DNA of 64,000 bases, from positions 222,154 to 286,153 of the forward strand of contig DIBY01000018.1 in NCBI GenBank assembly GCA_002415135.1, written 5' to 3'. The translations under genes and the position numbers were made by a program. The notes below the pieces were generated by a model. The model had not been told where the DNA came from. It saw only the letters and a program-made list of their open reading frames with translations, and searched no databases. This DNA comes from Flavobacteriales bacterium UBA5040 (GTDB taxonomy: Bacteria > Bacteroidota > Bacteroidia > Flavobacteriales > Weeksellaceae). Numbering within the stretch: the first letter of the stretch is position 1; each line of letters opens with the position of its first letter. This document shows positions 56,097 to 64,000 of the stretch, piece after piece.

Positions 56097-57329
56097 ATGA
56101 ATACAACTAAGAAGGGAAATTTATTTGAGCAAAGATGTTATGATGTTATAAATACCGCATTGCAAAATGGGGAACTGGGAATTATACCTGAAAATTGTGA
56201 AATATTTCAAAAAAGAAAGTATTATTCATCCTCAAGGAAAGATTTTATAATTTTTGATTTAGCAATTGAAGTAACTTTAGTGGGAGGGAAAAAACCAACA
56301 TTGGTATATATCATTGAATGCAAAGATTTAAACCATAATATTCCTGTTGATGATGTAGAAGAATTTCAAGCTAAAATATCAGGAATTGATGGTTTTCAAA
56401 CCAAAGGTCTCTTCATTGCAAAGAAACCACTTGCAAAAAGTGGAAAAACTATTGCAGATAATAAAGGATTTATGATCATTCAATTAAATGATGATGGTTA
56501 CAATATTATACTAGATAAAAAAGAAAGAATTGTAAAAGAAAATGAAGACCAAATTCTAAATAACATCAAGGCTAAAATCTATGAGTCGTTTCTTAAAAAT
56601 TCTATATTTGGTTTAAAAAAAATTTCAAAAAGAGGTATCGCAAAAATTTCAAGTGATATTCTCGATGATTTTAACAGTAAGGTTGAGTATAAAAATGCAA
56701 ACATTGATAATTTTAAATTATTTTTAGAGAAATATCACAACATTACTTTTGATACATTACCTTCATCAAGCTTGGAATTTGGACAGTTCATAGTAAGTGA
56801 AAATAAAATTCTTATTAATCAAAATCTTATCAATTCAAATAAATACAATTTTATATTGTTCCATGAAATTGCTCACTATTATTTACATAGAAATATTTTA
56901 ATAAATAATTCTTTATACGAATCCTTTACTGATGCTCAATTTGATTTTATTGAAAATAAATACTCCTTAAATAATGCTAAAAACTGGATCGAATGGCAAG
57001 CCAATTATTTGGCCTCTTGTCTTTTATTACCGGAGAAGATGCTATATAATACTATAGTAATATGGCAGATGAGAAACGGTATAAGAAATAAAGGAACAAT
57101 TTTTCTTGATAAACAAAGAGTTAACAAAGAAGATTTTTTTAATTTAAGCAATCATCTCTGTAAAATTTTTAATACCACTAAAACTGTAATTAAATATCGC
57201 TTATTAGATTTAAAAATTTTAATAATTGATCCATCATATTTTGGTAAAAGTACTGATCATTTACTTCTGGATGATATTGAAGAAATAAGAAAACAATCTT
57301 TGGAAAGAGATCAGGCAAGAAATTATTAA
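56097..57329 (+). CDS. PD-(D/E)XK nuclease fused to an ImmA/IrrE-type metallopeptidase
   Basis: 410 residues. The N-terminal 150 form an Mrr-like restriction endonuclease fold: E11 in GNLFEQRCYDVI, D54 in FDLAIEV and E74-C-K76 in YIIECKD, then an EFQAKISG helix. The C-terminal part (about 215-400) is a DUF955-like zincin with H256-E-I-A-H260 and the third ligand E299 in EWQANYLASCLLLP. ImmA/IrrE peptidases usually cut a repressor or regulator after DNA stress or infection. The fusion suggests a nuclease gated or matured by proteolysis, or two separate outputs. It starts with zero spacing after the PNP gene. Last gene of the operon. Confidence 0.85.
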   Translation: MNTTKKGNLFEQRCYDVINTALQNGELGIIPENCEIFQKRKYYSSSRKDFIIFDLAIEVTLVGGKKPTLVYIIECKDLNHNIPVDDVEEFQAKISGIDGFQTKGLFIAKKPLAKSGKTIADNKGFMIIQLNDDGYNIILDKKERIVKENEDQILNNIKAKIYESFLKNSIFGLKKISKRGIAKISSDILDDFNSKVEYKNANIDNFKLFLEKYHNITFDTLPSSSLEFGQFIVSENKILINQNLINSNKYNFILFHEIAHYYLHRNILINNSLYESFTDAQFDFIENKYSLNNAKNWIEWQANYLASCLLLPEKMLYNTIVIWQMRNGIRNKGTIFLDKQRVNKEDFFNLSNHLCKIFNTTKTVIKYRLLDLKILIIDPSYFGKSTDHLLLDDIEEIRKQSLERDQARNY

Positions 57330-57334
57330 AAAAA

Positions 57335-57352
57335 CCCCACATTTCTGTGGGG
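57335..57352. terminator. Terminator between the defence operon and the DUF3871 gene
   Basis: A 7-bp perfect stem CCCCACA / TGTGGGG, 4-nt loop. The T run lies on the minus-strand side, so it mainly ends the DUF3871 transcript, but the hairpin also stands right after the plus-strand operon. Confidence 0.85.
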
Positions 57353-57358
57353 CATCAC

Positions 57359-58522
57359 CTAACTCAAAAACCAGTGAAACGGTGAAGTTCCACTTAGAGC
57401 TTTCTGAACCCCCTTAGAAAATTCAAAGGCGTTCAGATTCCTATGTAGGAAAGTGTCAATATAAGAGGATTTATTAGCCTGTGTGAAGAGATTATACACA
57501 TCCCAGAGATTAATCCTTCCATCTTCCATTCTAGAGAAGTTCTGATCTTCGTAATAATCTTTAGCAATGGTATTTAAATGGCCATCATTAAAATTGAGTT
57601 CAGGAATTCTTTGCTTTTCTATTTTAGGTAAATGTTGGTAAAGCCTACTCTTCCCTATTAGCTGAGCAAACTGATGCTCTGTAAGATACTCTTGGGTGAG
57701 TTCTTTCATCTCCATTAGATGTAATTCTGCATTGTAATTTTGCATTACTTCTAAAGCTTTAGATTGCAGTTCTTCAATAGTTGAAGCTCTTAAATCTTCA
57801 AGAAATCCATCAGTTGAAACACACATATTGCAGCACACTTTATTCTGAAAACCTATGAAGAACCTGAACTTTTCTAAGGTCTTTTTGCCATATAAGTTTT
57901 CTTGATTATACGCTCTAACGCCTCCCAAACTTAGAACCAAGTCATTTCCAGAGATTACCTCCGTAATTCCCGGAATATTTACAATAAAAGCCATTCTCTC
58001 ATAGTAGATGGTCTTTTCATGTTCTAGAAGATCTTTCACATTTTTATGAATTGCAGAGGGGATTCTTGAATTAACTTTATGACTTACTCTAATCTCTGGT
58101 AGAGATAAAGACTGATTGGGAAAAACTATGGAGACTGCTTCTAAAATTCCTTCTATAAACTCATTATGTGAAATTGTACGTTCATTATCCTTACTGAATG
58201 CAGGAATGATACAATCTGAACTTAAGTGTTGTAAAGAAACTTCTGAAGTATTTGCCAGGATAAAAGGACTTATTTCATTCTCTTTTCTTAAAACTTTAGG
58301 TGCAAGTTCTTCGTGAGTTTTAGGCATAAAAAAAGGTTGAACTTCATTTTGATCAACCTCTTTCTCTAAAGTGTTATTTATTTTACTAGGATAGTAAATT
58401 TCTGCATCTTCAAAATCATCTTCAAGGAAGATATCTCGAGCTGATCTTTTACTAATAATTTGATCTCTTCTGTTTTCCTCATCTTCAAGGAAAGGACTTT
58501 TTGTGAAATTAATATTTTCCAT
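57359..58522 (-). CDS. DUF3871 family protein
   Basis: 387 residues. From about residue 87 it shows the DUF3871 pattern: ANTSEVSLQHLSSDCIIPAF, RIPSAIHKNVKDLLEHEKTI, GGVRAYNQENLYGKK, CVSTDGFLEDLR and WDVYNLFTQANKSSYIDTFL. The family is restricted to Bacteroidota mobile elements and resembles plasmid or phage DUF932-type proteins; function unknown. The N-terminal 85 residues are an acidic, low-complexity addition. Shares the leader motif TATTAACCCAAAA with the next upstream gene. Confidence 0.88.
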   Translation of the reverse strand: MENINFTKSPFLEDEENRRDQIISKRSARDIFLEDDFEDAEIYYPSKINNTLEKEVDQNEVQPFFMPKTHEELAPKVLRKENEISPFILANTSEVSLQHLSSDCIIPAFSKDNERTISHNEFIEGILEAVSIVFPNQSLSLPEIRVSHKVNSRIPSAIHKNVKDLLEHEKTIYYERMAFIVNIPGITEVISGNDLVLSLGGVRAYNQENLYGKKTLEKFRFFIGFQNKVCCNMCVSTDGFLEDLRASTIEELQSKALEVMQNYNAELHLMEMKELTQEYLTEHQFAQLIGKSRLYQHLPKIEKQRIPELNFNDGHLNTIAKDYYEDQNFSRMEDGRINLWDVYNLFTQANKSSYIDTFLHRNLNAFEFSKGVQKALSGTSPFHWFLS

Positions 58523-58859
58523 TTAATTGTTTTTTTGGGTTAATATAATGCTGGTTTACTTTTTGGCCATTTACTACAATTCACTTCTAACAGAGGTTAA
58601 ACTATTGATTACCAAATAAAAAATCCTTACCTTCGTGGTGCTCAAAGCTAAGTCCTTTGCAGGCTTCCTCGTCTGAAATCCTGCGTTGTTAAATCATAGA
58701 TTTTTAAGCTTGGGTAGATTTAAAAAGACCCCCTTTGTACTGTATTTCTATTATGATTTTGTATTTTAACAAAACTCTTTAGAAACTCTTTACTTAAAAA
58801 TTCCATTTCTAATATATTTCTTAACCTCTAAGGGAATATCACAGTTCACAAAATTTTAA
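58523..58859. other. Intergenic segment with a GC-richer island
   Basis: Mostly AT-rich, but 58630-58690 is clearly richer in G and C and can pair in short stems (GCAGG at 58656-58660 with CCTGC at 58679-58683 region). No gene can be supported; a 28-codon frame on the minus strand (58720-58806) is too short to judge. It may be a structured RNA, an origin or a transfer site. Confidence 0.4.
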
Positions 58860-59819
58860 TTACTGTATTTTATGTGAGCCATTGCTGTTAAGGTTACCAT
58901 TGTTAGATGAATTCATAATAATAGACTTTTTTGCTTCGTAATCTACGCGCAATGATTCTTTGTAGTCTGGGTAAGATTTATAAAGTGCAAGAAGCTCCGC
59001 AATGTTTTTACACTGTTGTATAGCTTCATATACTTGTTTTTCAGTAGCTTTCACATCCTTTAATGGAATAAAGGGTTGTGTGTTAAATGCATTTTGCAAA
59101 CTGATTTTAGGCAATGATTGTTTACTTAGAGCCGTAGAAGAGGGTACATTAACACCTTTACACCATTCTGCAATTTCTCGCCCCGTTTTTTCAGAAATAA
59201 TAAAGTCTGGCTTGCCAGCAAAAATTTGTGTTCTATCTTTGCTCGCAATGGCATAGTGCTTTATATCAACTTCAAAGACCAAAGTAAATTCATAGTCTAC
59301 TCCATCTCTTTGAACAGCTTTTAATCCTACTTTCTCAGGAACAAACTTCCCATCCTTTTGATTCAGTACATAATCCTGTTTTGTTCTCATTGTAGCTATT
59401 ACATGAGCTTTTGCTTGTAGTATCTTTTCAATAAATAGTTTTTCCAAGGGTTTTATTTTAGCCCAGTTAGTAAATGAGTTTCCCGCCAAAGAACTATGAT
59501 AATCCAATAAGAAATCCCAACAATGAGAAATACTATCAATAATGATTACCTCCATTCCTGCATCTTCACACACTTGTATTGCTTCTGCATACTTTTGTGG
59601 TGAAAATGGGGGTTGTAAGGAAAGTACATTGTAGTTACCTAAATGAGCATATAAATCTGCACTACCATTTTCTGTGTCAATGATGGCAACTTTTGAGAGG
59701 TCTCCATCACATAATCCTTTTGCTAGAAGTAAACTTGAATAAGTTTTTCCACTTCCTGCACTTCCTTGCAAAGCCAATTTGATCTTGACTTGTTTTCTTT
59801 CTGATTTTCTTAAATTCAT
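58860..59819 (-). CDS. RecA/AAA-like P-loop ATPase
   Basis: 319 residues from the ATG at 59819. The Walker A is GSAGSGKT (19-26), and Walker B is EVIIIDSISH. The fold and the ATMRTKQDYVLN and GVDYEFTLVFEV segments match the AAA_24/phage nucleotide-binding type, to which Sak4-like single-strand annealing proteins belong. It probably works in replication or recombination of the element. The frame opens further upstream to a GTG, but that stretch contains the terminator of the helicase gene, so the ATG is right. Confidence 0.82.
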   Translation of the reverse strand: MNLRKSERKQVKIKLALQGSAGSGKTYSSLLLAKGLCDGDLSKVAIIDTENGSADLYAHLGNYNVLSLQPPFSPQKYAEAIQVCEDAGMEVIIIDSISHCWDFLLDYHSSLAGNSFTNWAKIKPLEKLFIEKILQAKAHVIATMRTKQDYVLNQKDGKFVPEKVGLKAVQRDGVDYEFTLVFEVDIKHYAIASKDRTQIFAGKPDFIISEKTGREIAEWCKGVNVPSSTALSKQSLPKISLQNAFNTQPFIPLKDVKATEKQVYEAIQQCKNIAELLALYKSYPDYKESLRVDYEAKKSIIMNSSNNGNLNSNGSHKIQ

Positions 59820-59851
59820 AATTAAATTATTTTGGGTTAATATTTGGGCAT

Positions 59852-59878
59852 AAAAAAGCACTCTTAAAAAAGAGCGCT
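59852..59878 (-). terminator. Rho-independent terminator after the helicase gene
   Basis: Stem AGCaCTCTT / AAGAGcGCT (one mismatch), followed on the minus strand by six T residues. Confidence 0.8.
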
Positions 59879-59912
59879 GAGTGGTATTTTGTAACACACT
59901 ATATATAGTCCG

Positions 59913-62213
59913 TTACAAATTTGTACTCAAAAATGATCGAATTATCTTCTTACAGATTTGTTGTCTGCCACTAACTCGTGGTTTGTATTCCTCTGTTTGA
60001 AAACCAGCATCCCTGATGAATTCATAGAACCTCTTACCAATGTTATCTTGGGTTGCGGTTCTAAAGAAGTTCATTAAGTTTAGGTTAAAAGCAGGGTTTT
60101 GCGCTTTAATATCCTGTATAAATTTCCATAATTCTTCTTTCTCCTCTTCAAAGATGTTTACAGCTTTGTATGGTTTGAAATATTTAAAGTCTCCTCCTTC
60201 TGAAATTTGGATCGCATTAAGTACTTTTCCTATATAGTAATTTAATTTGGATTCCATTTGGCTGTTGCCATGCCCATTATTGTACTGCAAATTCAAATAT
60301 TTTAGAGAGGGTTTTACGGTTTCATCAAATCTATTGTCATACTTTAGGAGTAAGAATTCAATAACTCTGAATTTAATAGCAGATTTTTGATAATCTGTTA
60401 AGTTATTTGAGACAGCGGACAGAACAAGATTTCTCATGAGCGAGTATTTCTCACTTATAGGTAAATGCTCCCATGATTCATCTGTGCCTAACTGAGTGAG
60501 TTTTTCGTCAAAAAATTGTTGAAGTTCTTCATCATCAATTCCTGTGTCAGTAGTGCTAAATGGTATATCATATCCCGCAAGTCTGGCATTGTAAAATTGA
60601 TTAGTGAAAGCACAATAGGTAACAAAACTGGAAATATTCTTTCCTAAAAACTGTTCCAGTGTAAGAATTTTCTCGGATTCTGTAAGAATGTAATTATCAA
60701 GATCAGGTAATTCTAAATTTTGATTATTACTGTATGGAATTAGTAGTCTTTGTATTTGAGTAGACCACTTCTGACGTACCAGACTTATATGTTCGGAAAA
60801 GGGGATATATTTAACCCTTGGAACCCTTATATTATTTCGGGTTTCAATTGTACTTGGGTCTCTACCCACTCTTTCCATTTCATGTATTAAAAGCGCTTTT
60901 TGCTGTTCACTCATTCCCACAATTGAATCACCATCCATCCACAATGGGCTTCTTAAAAAAAGATGAATTTCTCCCGGTATTCTTTGTCTTGCCACCGCTT
61001 GAATTACAGAATTTACGCCATCTGAAAAAATCCCGTTTAAAGCTCCGTAAGGTCCACCTGAATTTGGGGGTAGGATTATGATGAATGCATGATTCTCTTT
61101 TTCAATACTTACGCCTGATTTAAAGTTTGTTCCTATATTACAAAAGTTATTGTCATATCTATTAACAGAAATATCTTCGTCAGTTGTGACTTGGTTAGCT
61201 TCTAAATTAGATGTGCAGTCTCTTATTTCAAGACCTTGTTCTCTTAAAACATTTCTTAAGGGGTTATTATCTAGAATCTTCTTACAAAGGTTCTTACTAT
61301 ATGAGAGTACGTCTATCTTCTTTCCTTCTCTTACAAGCCTAGTAATTATTGGGCTGATGGAAGATAAGTTTGTGGAACTGTACATTCTGTCAAAATGTAG
61401 AAATAATTGGCTTTGAGGTTTACATATTATCCGTTCAGATTCAAGAATTTGCAACTTGTTATTAGTGAGTTTTATTAGCATCTTAATTACCTCAATAGAC
61501 TGCACATTATAAGTTGCACTTAAAATGACATTTTTTTTAATGCTCCTTGCAAAATACCACAAATGAGCTTCTCCAATCCTGCTGAAGTTTTTGATTCCAT
61601 CATGTATTTCATCATAAATAAAAATCACCTTTTTATGATGTATTTCAAGCAATCTTGAGAGATTTTTTATGTAGTTGTGTTTTGCTTCTGCCTGTAATGG
61701 TGCAGTTTCACCTGGGTTTCCTAACAATGTATTTATGGTCACAAGATGGAATCTTCTATTCCCATCAAGATAATCTAAACCTCCTTCCTCTCTTTCTTTC
61801 CCGATTTTATCATAATTAAAAATTTGATTTTCTGATAGTCCTAAATTTATTAGATCATTTTGATACTGGGATATAAGGCTTACAAATGGGACTGCAAAAA
61901 CATAAAAAAAGTCCTGCTCTTGTTCTGAATGACTTTTAATAATGTTCAGCAAGGATGTTGTCTTACCTTGCCCCACTGCGCAATTTACCACACACGTATT
62001 CTCTTCATTAAGGTTTAAATTCTGCTGTAGCGATTCTCTGATATATCCATCCGCATCCAAAGTAAGAATATCCTTAGTCTTTAATGTCATTTCCCTTTCA
62101 AGATAGCTGTTGGCAAGTTCAGAAGTTTCAAAACCTAAAGTTTCAATAAAATCCGTTACTTCAACTTTAAAATAATCTATAGGATAATCGTTAAAATGAT
62201 CATTTACATTCAT
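59913..62213 (-). CDS. DEAH-type superfamily 2 helicase
   Basis: 766 residues. Helicase motifs: Walker A GQGKTT (81-86), motif II D200-E-I-H, motif III SAT (231-233) and motif VI-like QAVARQR (404-410). The remaining C-terminal part (about 430-766) has no domain I can name. It resembles helicase-like proteins encoded by Bacteroidota integrative elements and probably serves element replication. Its own terminator follows; the integrase gene lies 54 bases upstream. Confidence 0.85.
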   Translation of the reverse strand: MNVNDHFNDYPIDYFKVEVTDFIETLGFETSELANSYLEREMTLKTKDILTLDADGYIRESLQQNLNLNEENTCVVNCAVGQGKTTSLLNIIKSHSEQEQDFFYVFAVPFVSLISQYQNDLINLGLSENQIFNYDKIGKEREEGGLDYLDGNRRFHLVTINTLLGNPGETAPLQAEAKHNYIKNLSRLLEIHHKKVIFIYDEIHDGIKNFSRIGEAHLWYFARSIKKNVILSATYNVQSIEVIKMLIKLTNNKLQILESERIICKPQSQLFLHFDRMYSSTNLSSISPIITRLVREGKKIDVLSYSKNLCKKILDNNPLRNVLREQGLEIRDCTSNLEANQVTTDEDISVNRYDNNFCNIGTNFKSGVSIEKENHAFIIILPPNSGGPYGALNGIFSDGVNSVIQAVARQRIPGEIHLFLRSPLWMDGDSIVGMSEQQKALLIHEMERVGRDPSTIETRNNIRVPRVKYIPFSEHISLVRQKWSTQIQRLLIPYSNNQNLELPDLDNYILTESEKILTLEQFLGKNISSFVTYCAFTNQFYNARLAGYDIPFSTTDTGIDDEELQQFFDEKLTQLGTDESWEHLPISEKYSLMRNLVLSAVSNNLTDYQKSAIKFRVIEFLLLKYDNRFDETVKPSLKYLNLQYNNGHGNSQMESKLNYYIGKVLNAIQISEGGDFKYFKPYKAVNIFEEEKEELWKFIQDIKAQNPAFNLNLMNFFRTATQDNIGKRFYEFIRDAGFQTEEYKPRVSGRQQICKKIIRSFLSTNL

Positions 62214-62267
62214 AAGACAGTAATTAATGGTTTAGTAAATTACACCTAAACCATTAATCTAATATTG

Positions 62268-63485
62268 TCATTTATGTCTATCAGAGTTTAACTTGGAATT
62301 GAGGTTTCTCATCTGCTCACTTACTTTTTTTTGAACCACCTTAGCATAATGTGCTTGTGTAACTTTGATATTTGAATGTCCCAGTAATTCTGACACTGTC
62401 TCCATAGGGATATCATTGTATAGTAAAACAGTAGAAGCAAAGGTCTTTCTAGCAGTGTGGTGGGTAATTCTCTTGTCAATACCCAGTATAGAACCGATTT
62501 CTTTAAGAAATGAATTAAACTGCTGATTACTTATGACAGGCAGCAGGGTTTTCTCACACTCATATTTTGAAAGGATCTGTTCAGCTTTACTCAGTAAAGG
62601 AACTGTCAAGTGTTTTTTGGTTTTCTGTCTGTAGATGTTAATCCATTTTCTTCCGTCAAAACCATCTATTAGATTTTCTTTTTTCAAGGTTGCCATTTCC
62701 TGATAAGGTAATCCTGTATAACAACAGAATATAAACATATCTGCAACCTTCTGTAATCTTACTTGCTTAAACTGATGCTCTTCCAATACCTTTAATTCTT
62801 TAGTATCAAGATATACAACTTGAAGAATCACCTGCTTTTGCTTAAATAACAAAAAAGGATCTCTTTCTAGAAATCCTTCTGCTAATGCTAATTTAATAAT
62901 CTTCCGTAACCTTTCAATATGTTTATTTATAGTAACTTGCTTTAGGTTCTTTTCAACTTTAAGGAAATAATCAAAGTCATTGAGAAACTTCATATTCAAT
63001 TTCTCTAGAAGTATATTTGATTTTTGACTATTATGTCTGATAAAGGATTTTACATGATTCTTAGATTCCTCAAATTTCTGATGGGTAGCTTTTGAATATT
63101 CAATACCAATTAGTTTCTTCATCCTTTCATTGTGTAGTGTATAAACTTCAAGTAGTGTTTTTTCTGTCTTAATATCAACTCCTTTGTACTTCAAATAAAT
63201 ATCTTCCACATCAAAGTTCTCCCCTCTAACTTGAAGCATTAAAAAAGCCTGATTAATTTGTTGTTTAATCAGGCTCACTTGTGTATTAATTTGATTGTGC
63301 TCTATATTTGGTGGAAGAGCTTTCTGTTTTGAAGCATTCCATTTCTCAGGATCAATAAATAAACCTGTGGAAAAGATCTTTCTGTCTCCATTAAAAGTTA
63401 ATCTGCATCTTAAAGGGGAATTTCCAGCCTTATTTATGCGTACCTTGTCTATTAAAAAAAGGATTTTGATAATTTCAGTTTTCAT
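62268..63485 (-). CDS. int: Tyrosine recombinase (integrase) of the element
   Basis: 405 residues. An N-terminal arm-type DNA-binding domain, a SAM-like core-binding domain (about 110-205) and a catalytic domain follow in order. The visible catalytic residues are K288/K290, H343-x-x-R346 (HTAR), H370 and nucleophile Y380. The first arginine of the classical pentad is missing (TGLPYQEM, P260), as in IntDOT and many Bacteroidota integrases. It lies beside the intact tRNA and the arm-type repeats, and should catalyse integration at the 34-bp site. Confidence 0.93.
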   Translation of the reverse strand: MKTEIIKILFLIDKVRINKAGNSPLRCRLTFNGDRKIFSTGLFIDPEKWNASKQKALPPNIEHNQINTQVSLIKQQINQAFLMLQVRGENFDVEDIYLKYKGVDIKTEKTLLEVYTLHNERMKKLIGIEYSKATHQKFEESKNHVKSFIRHNSQKSNILLEKLNMKFLNDFDYFLKVEKNLKQVTINKHIERLRKIIKLALAEGFLERDPFLLFKQKQVILQVVYLDTKELKVLEEHQFKQVRLQKVADMFIFCCYTGLPYQEMATLKKENLIDGFDGRKWINIYRQKTKKHLTVPLLSKAEQILSKYECEKTLLPVISNQQFNSFLKEIGSILGIDKRITHHTARKTFASTVLLYNDIPMETVSELLGHSNIKVTQAHYAKVVQKKVSEQMRNLNSKLNSDRHK

Positions 63486-63504
63486 AGTGTTAGTGGGTTT
63501 TAAA

Positions 63505-63631
63505 AGGGTGTACCTTGTTTAAAAAAGGGTGTACCTTCTTGGTGAATATTAGATTTTATTTGTGAAAAGAAAAACCTTTTTTCAAAAAGGGTGTACCTAA
63601 TTCAATTTAGGGTGTACCTCATTGTATACCT
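63505..63631. repeat. Four 11-bp direct repeats, probable integrase arm sites
   Basis: The unit AGGGTGTACCT occurs without change at 63505-63515, 63526-63536, 63588-63598 and 63609-63619. The first two and the last two are each 21 bp apart, about two helix turns, so they face the same side. A fifth degenerate copy (8 of 11) is at 63621-63631. They lie between int and the att site, where the arm-binding domain should bind. Confidence 0.85.
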
Positions 63632-63725
63632 TTTAATGATCAAATTGGAGATAAATCTAAAAAGTCTGCTTATTCTAGAAAATCCCTAAAACCCTTACCT
63701 ACACAAGAAATTTGCGCACAAAAAA

Positions 63726-63749
63726 AGAGAACCAATTTCTTGATTCTCT
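63726..63749 (-). terminator. Terminator of the initiator tRNA, supplied by the element
   Basis: The hairpin AGAGAATCA / TGGTTCTCT with one wobble pair, then seven T residues on the minus strand. Same stem as at 40761-40784 with another loop. Confidence 0.85.
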
Positions 63750-63757
63750 TTACTTAG

Positions 63758-63830
<73 letters not shown>

Positions 63831-64000
63831 TTATTATGGTGCAAATATACAATTATTATTTAGTTTTTATTATAAATAATATGGTTACTCAAAAGTTTTC
63901 AAACATCAAGATCGTTAATTATTGAGGCACAGTATTTTAAACAGTTTGTTTTGATTACTAATTTTGATCTTGAACCTATATTGGATCAGTATCAAAACTT
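63831..64000. other. Right flank, tRNA promoter region
   Basis: AT-rich chromosomal sequence. TATATTTG at 63842-63849 on the minus strand is the likely tRNA promoter -7 element. No gene seen up to the edge. Confidence 0.5.

Noticed and set aside
50164..57329. Calling the operon Detocs
   Set aside because: Detocs has a kinase, a separate decoy receiver and a receiver-effector. Here there is no HisKA-type kinase, no lone receiver and no phosphoacceptor aspartate, and PRTase and peptidase parts are added.
58720..58806. 28-codon frame on the minus strand before the DUF3871 gene
   Set aside because: Too short and without clear signals; kept only as a remark.
63505..63631. CRISPR array
   Set aside because: The repeats are only 11 bp, unevenly spaced, without spacer-repeat order or cas genes.

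Overview
The window reads as a chromosome segment of a flavobacterium of the Weeksellaceae (Chryseobacterium/Kaistella type). The support is AT-rich DNA, Bacteroidota promoters of the form TTG-N19-TAnnTTTG, lipoproteins with short lipoboxes, a type IX secretion tail, a GLPGLI-family protein, a TamL-like Omp85 lipoprotein and the parE-parC gene order. Species cannot be fixed from the sequence alone.

Left part (1-40775), ordinary chromosome. Layout: a cut-off gene at the edge; a SpoU/TrmH methyltransferase divergent from a TamL-like Omp85 protein; a secreted M28 peptidase; the topoisomerase IV operon (parE, a small membrane protein, parC); an FMN reductase; a T9SS cargo protein; YchF; ferritin; a BlaI/BlaR1-like regulator pair with visible operators; a GLPGLI protein; a DUF465 protein; an AraC regulator plus tripartite efflux locus carrying a frameshift and a nonsense codon; TypA/BipA; an alpha/beta hydrolase; a HigBA toxin-antitoxin pair; a GHL10-type hydrolase lipoprotein; a relic of a second AraC gene; glucokinase; and a nearly complete pentose phosphate cluster (tkt, rpiB, tal, a HAD phosphatase, gnd, zwf, pgl) on the minus strand.

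Right part (40776-63774), a mobile element of about 23 kb inserted in the 3' end of an initiator tRNA-Met gene. A 34-bp exact direct repeat bounds it. The element carries its own copy of the tRNA 3' end and terminator, so the tRNA gene stays intact at the right end. Beside it lie a tyrosine recombinase and four identical 11-bp repeats that look like integrase arm sites. DNA-handling genes follow (DEAH helicase, RecA/AAA-like ATPase, DUF3871, RadC-like, SRAP), with an XRE regulator and small membrane and lipoprotein genes. No relaxase, type IV coupling protein, transfer gene or phage structural gene is visible.

The centre of the element is a plus-strand operon of four tightly packed genes (47016-57329). 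The first is a type IIG restriction-modification enzyme. The next three look like an undescribed conflict or defence system: a 1577-residue protein with a STAS-like segment, a GHKL ATPase and two phosphoribosyltransferase-like sites; a pseudo-receiver fused to a nucleoside phosphorylase; and a PD-(D/E)XK nuclease fused to an ImmA/IrrE-type metallopeptidase. The last two junctions are a 4-nt overlap and a 0-nt gap, which implies coupled expression. The receiver-PNP fusion recalls the ATP-cleaving effector of the Detocs system, but the partners differ. This is the strongest lead in the window.
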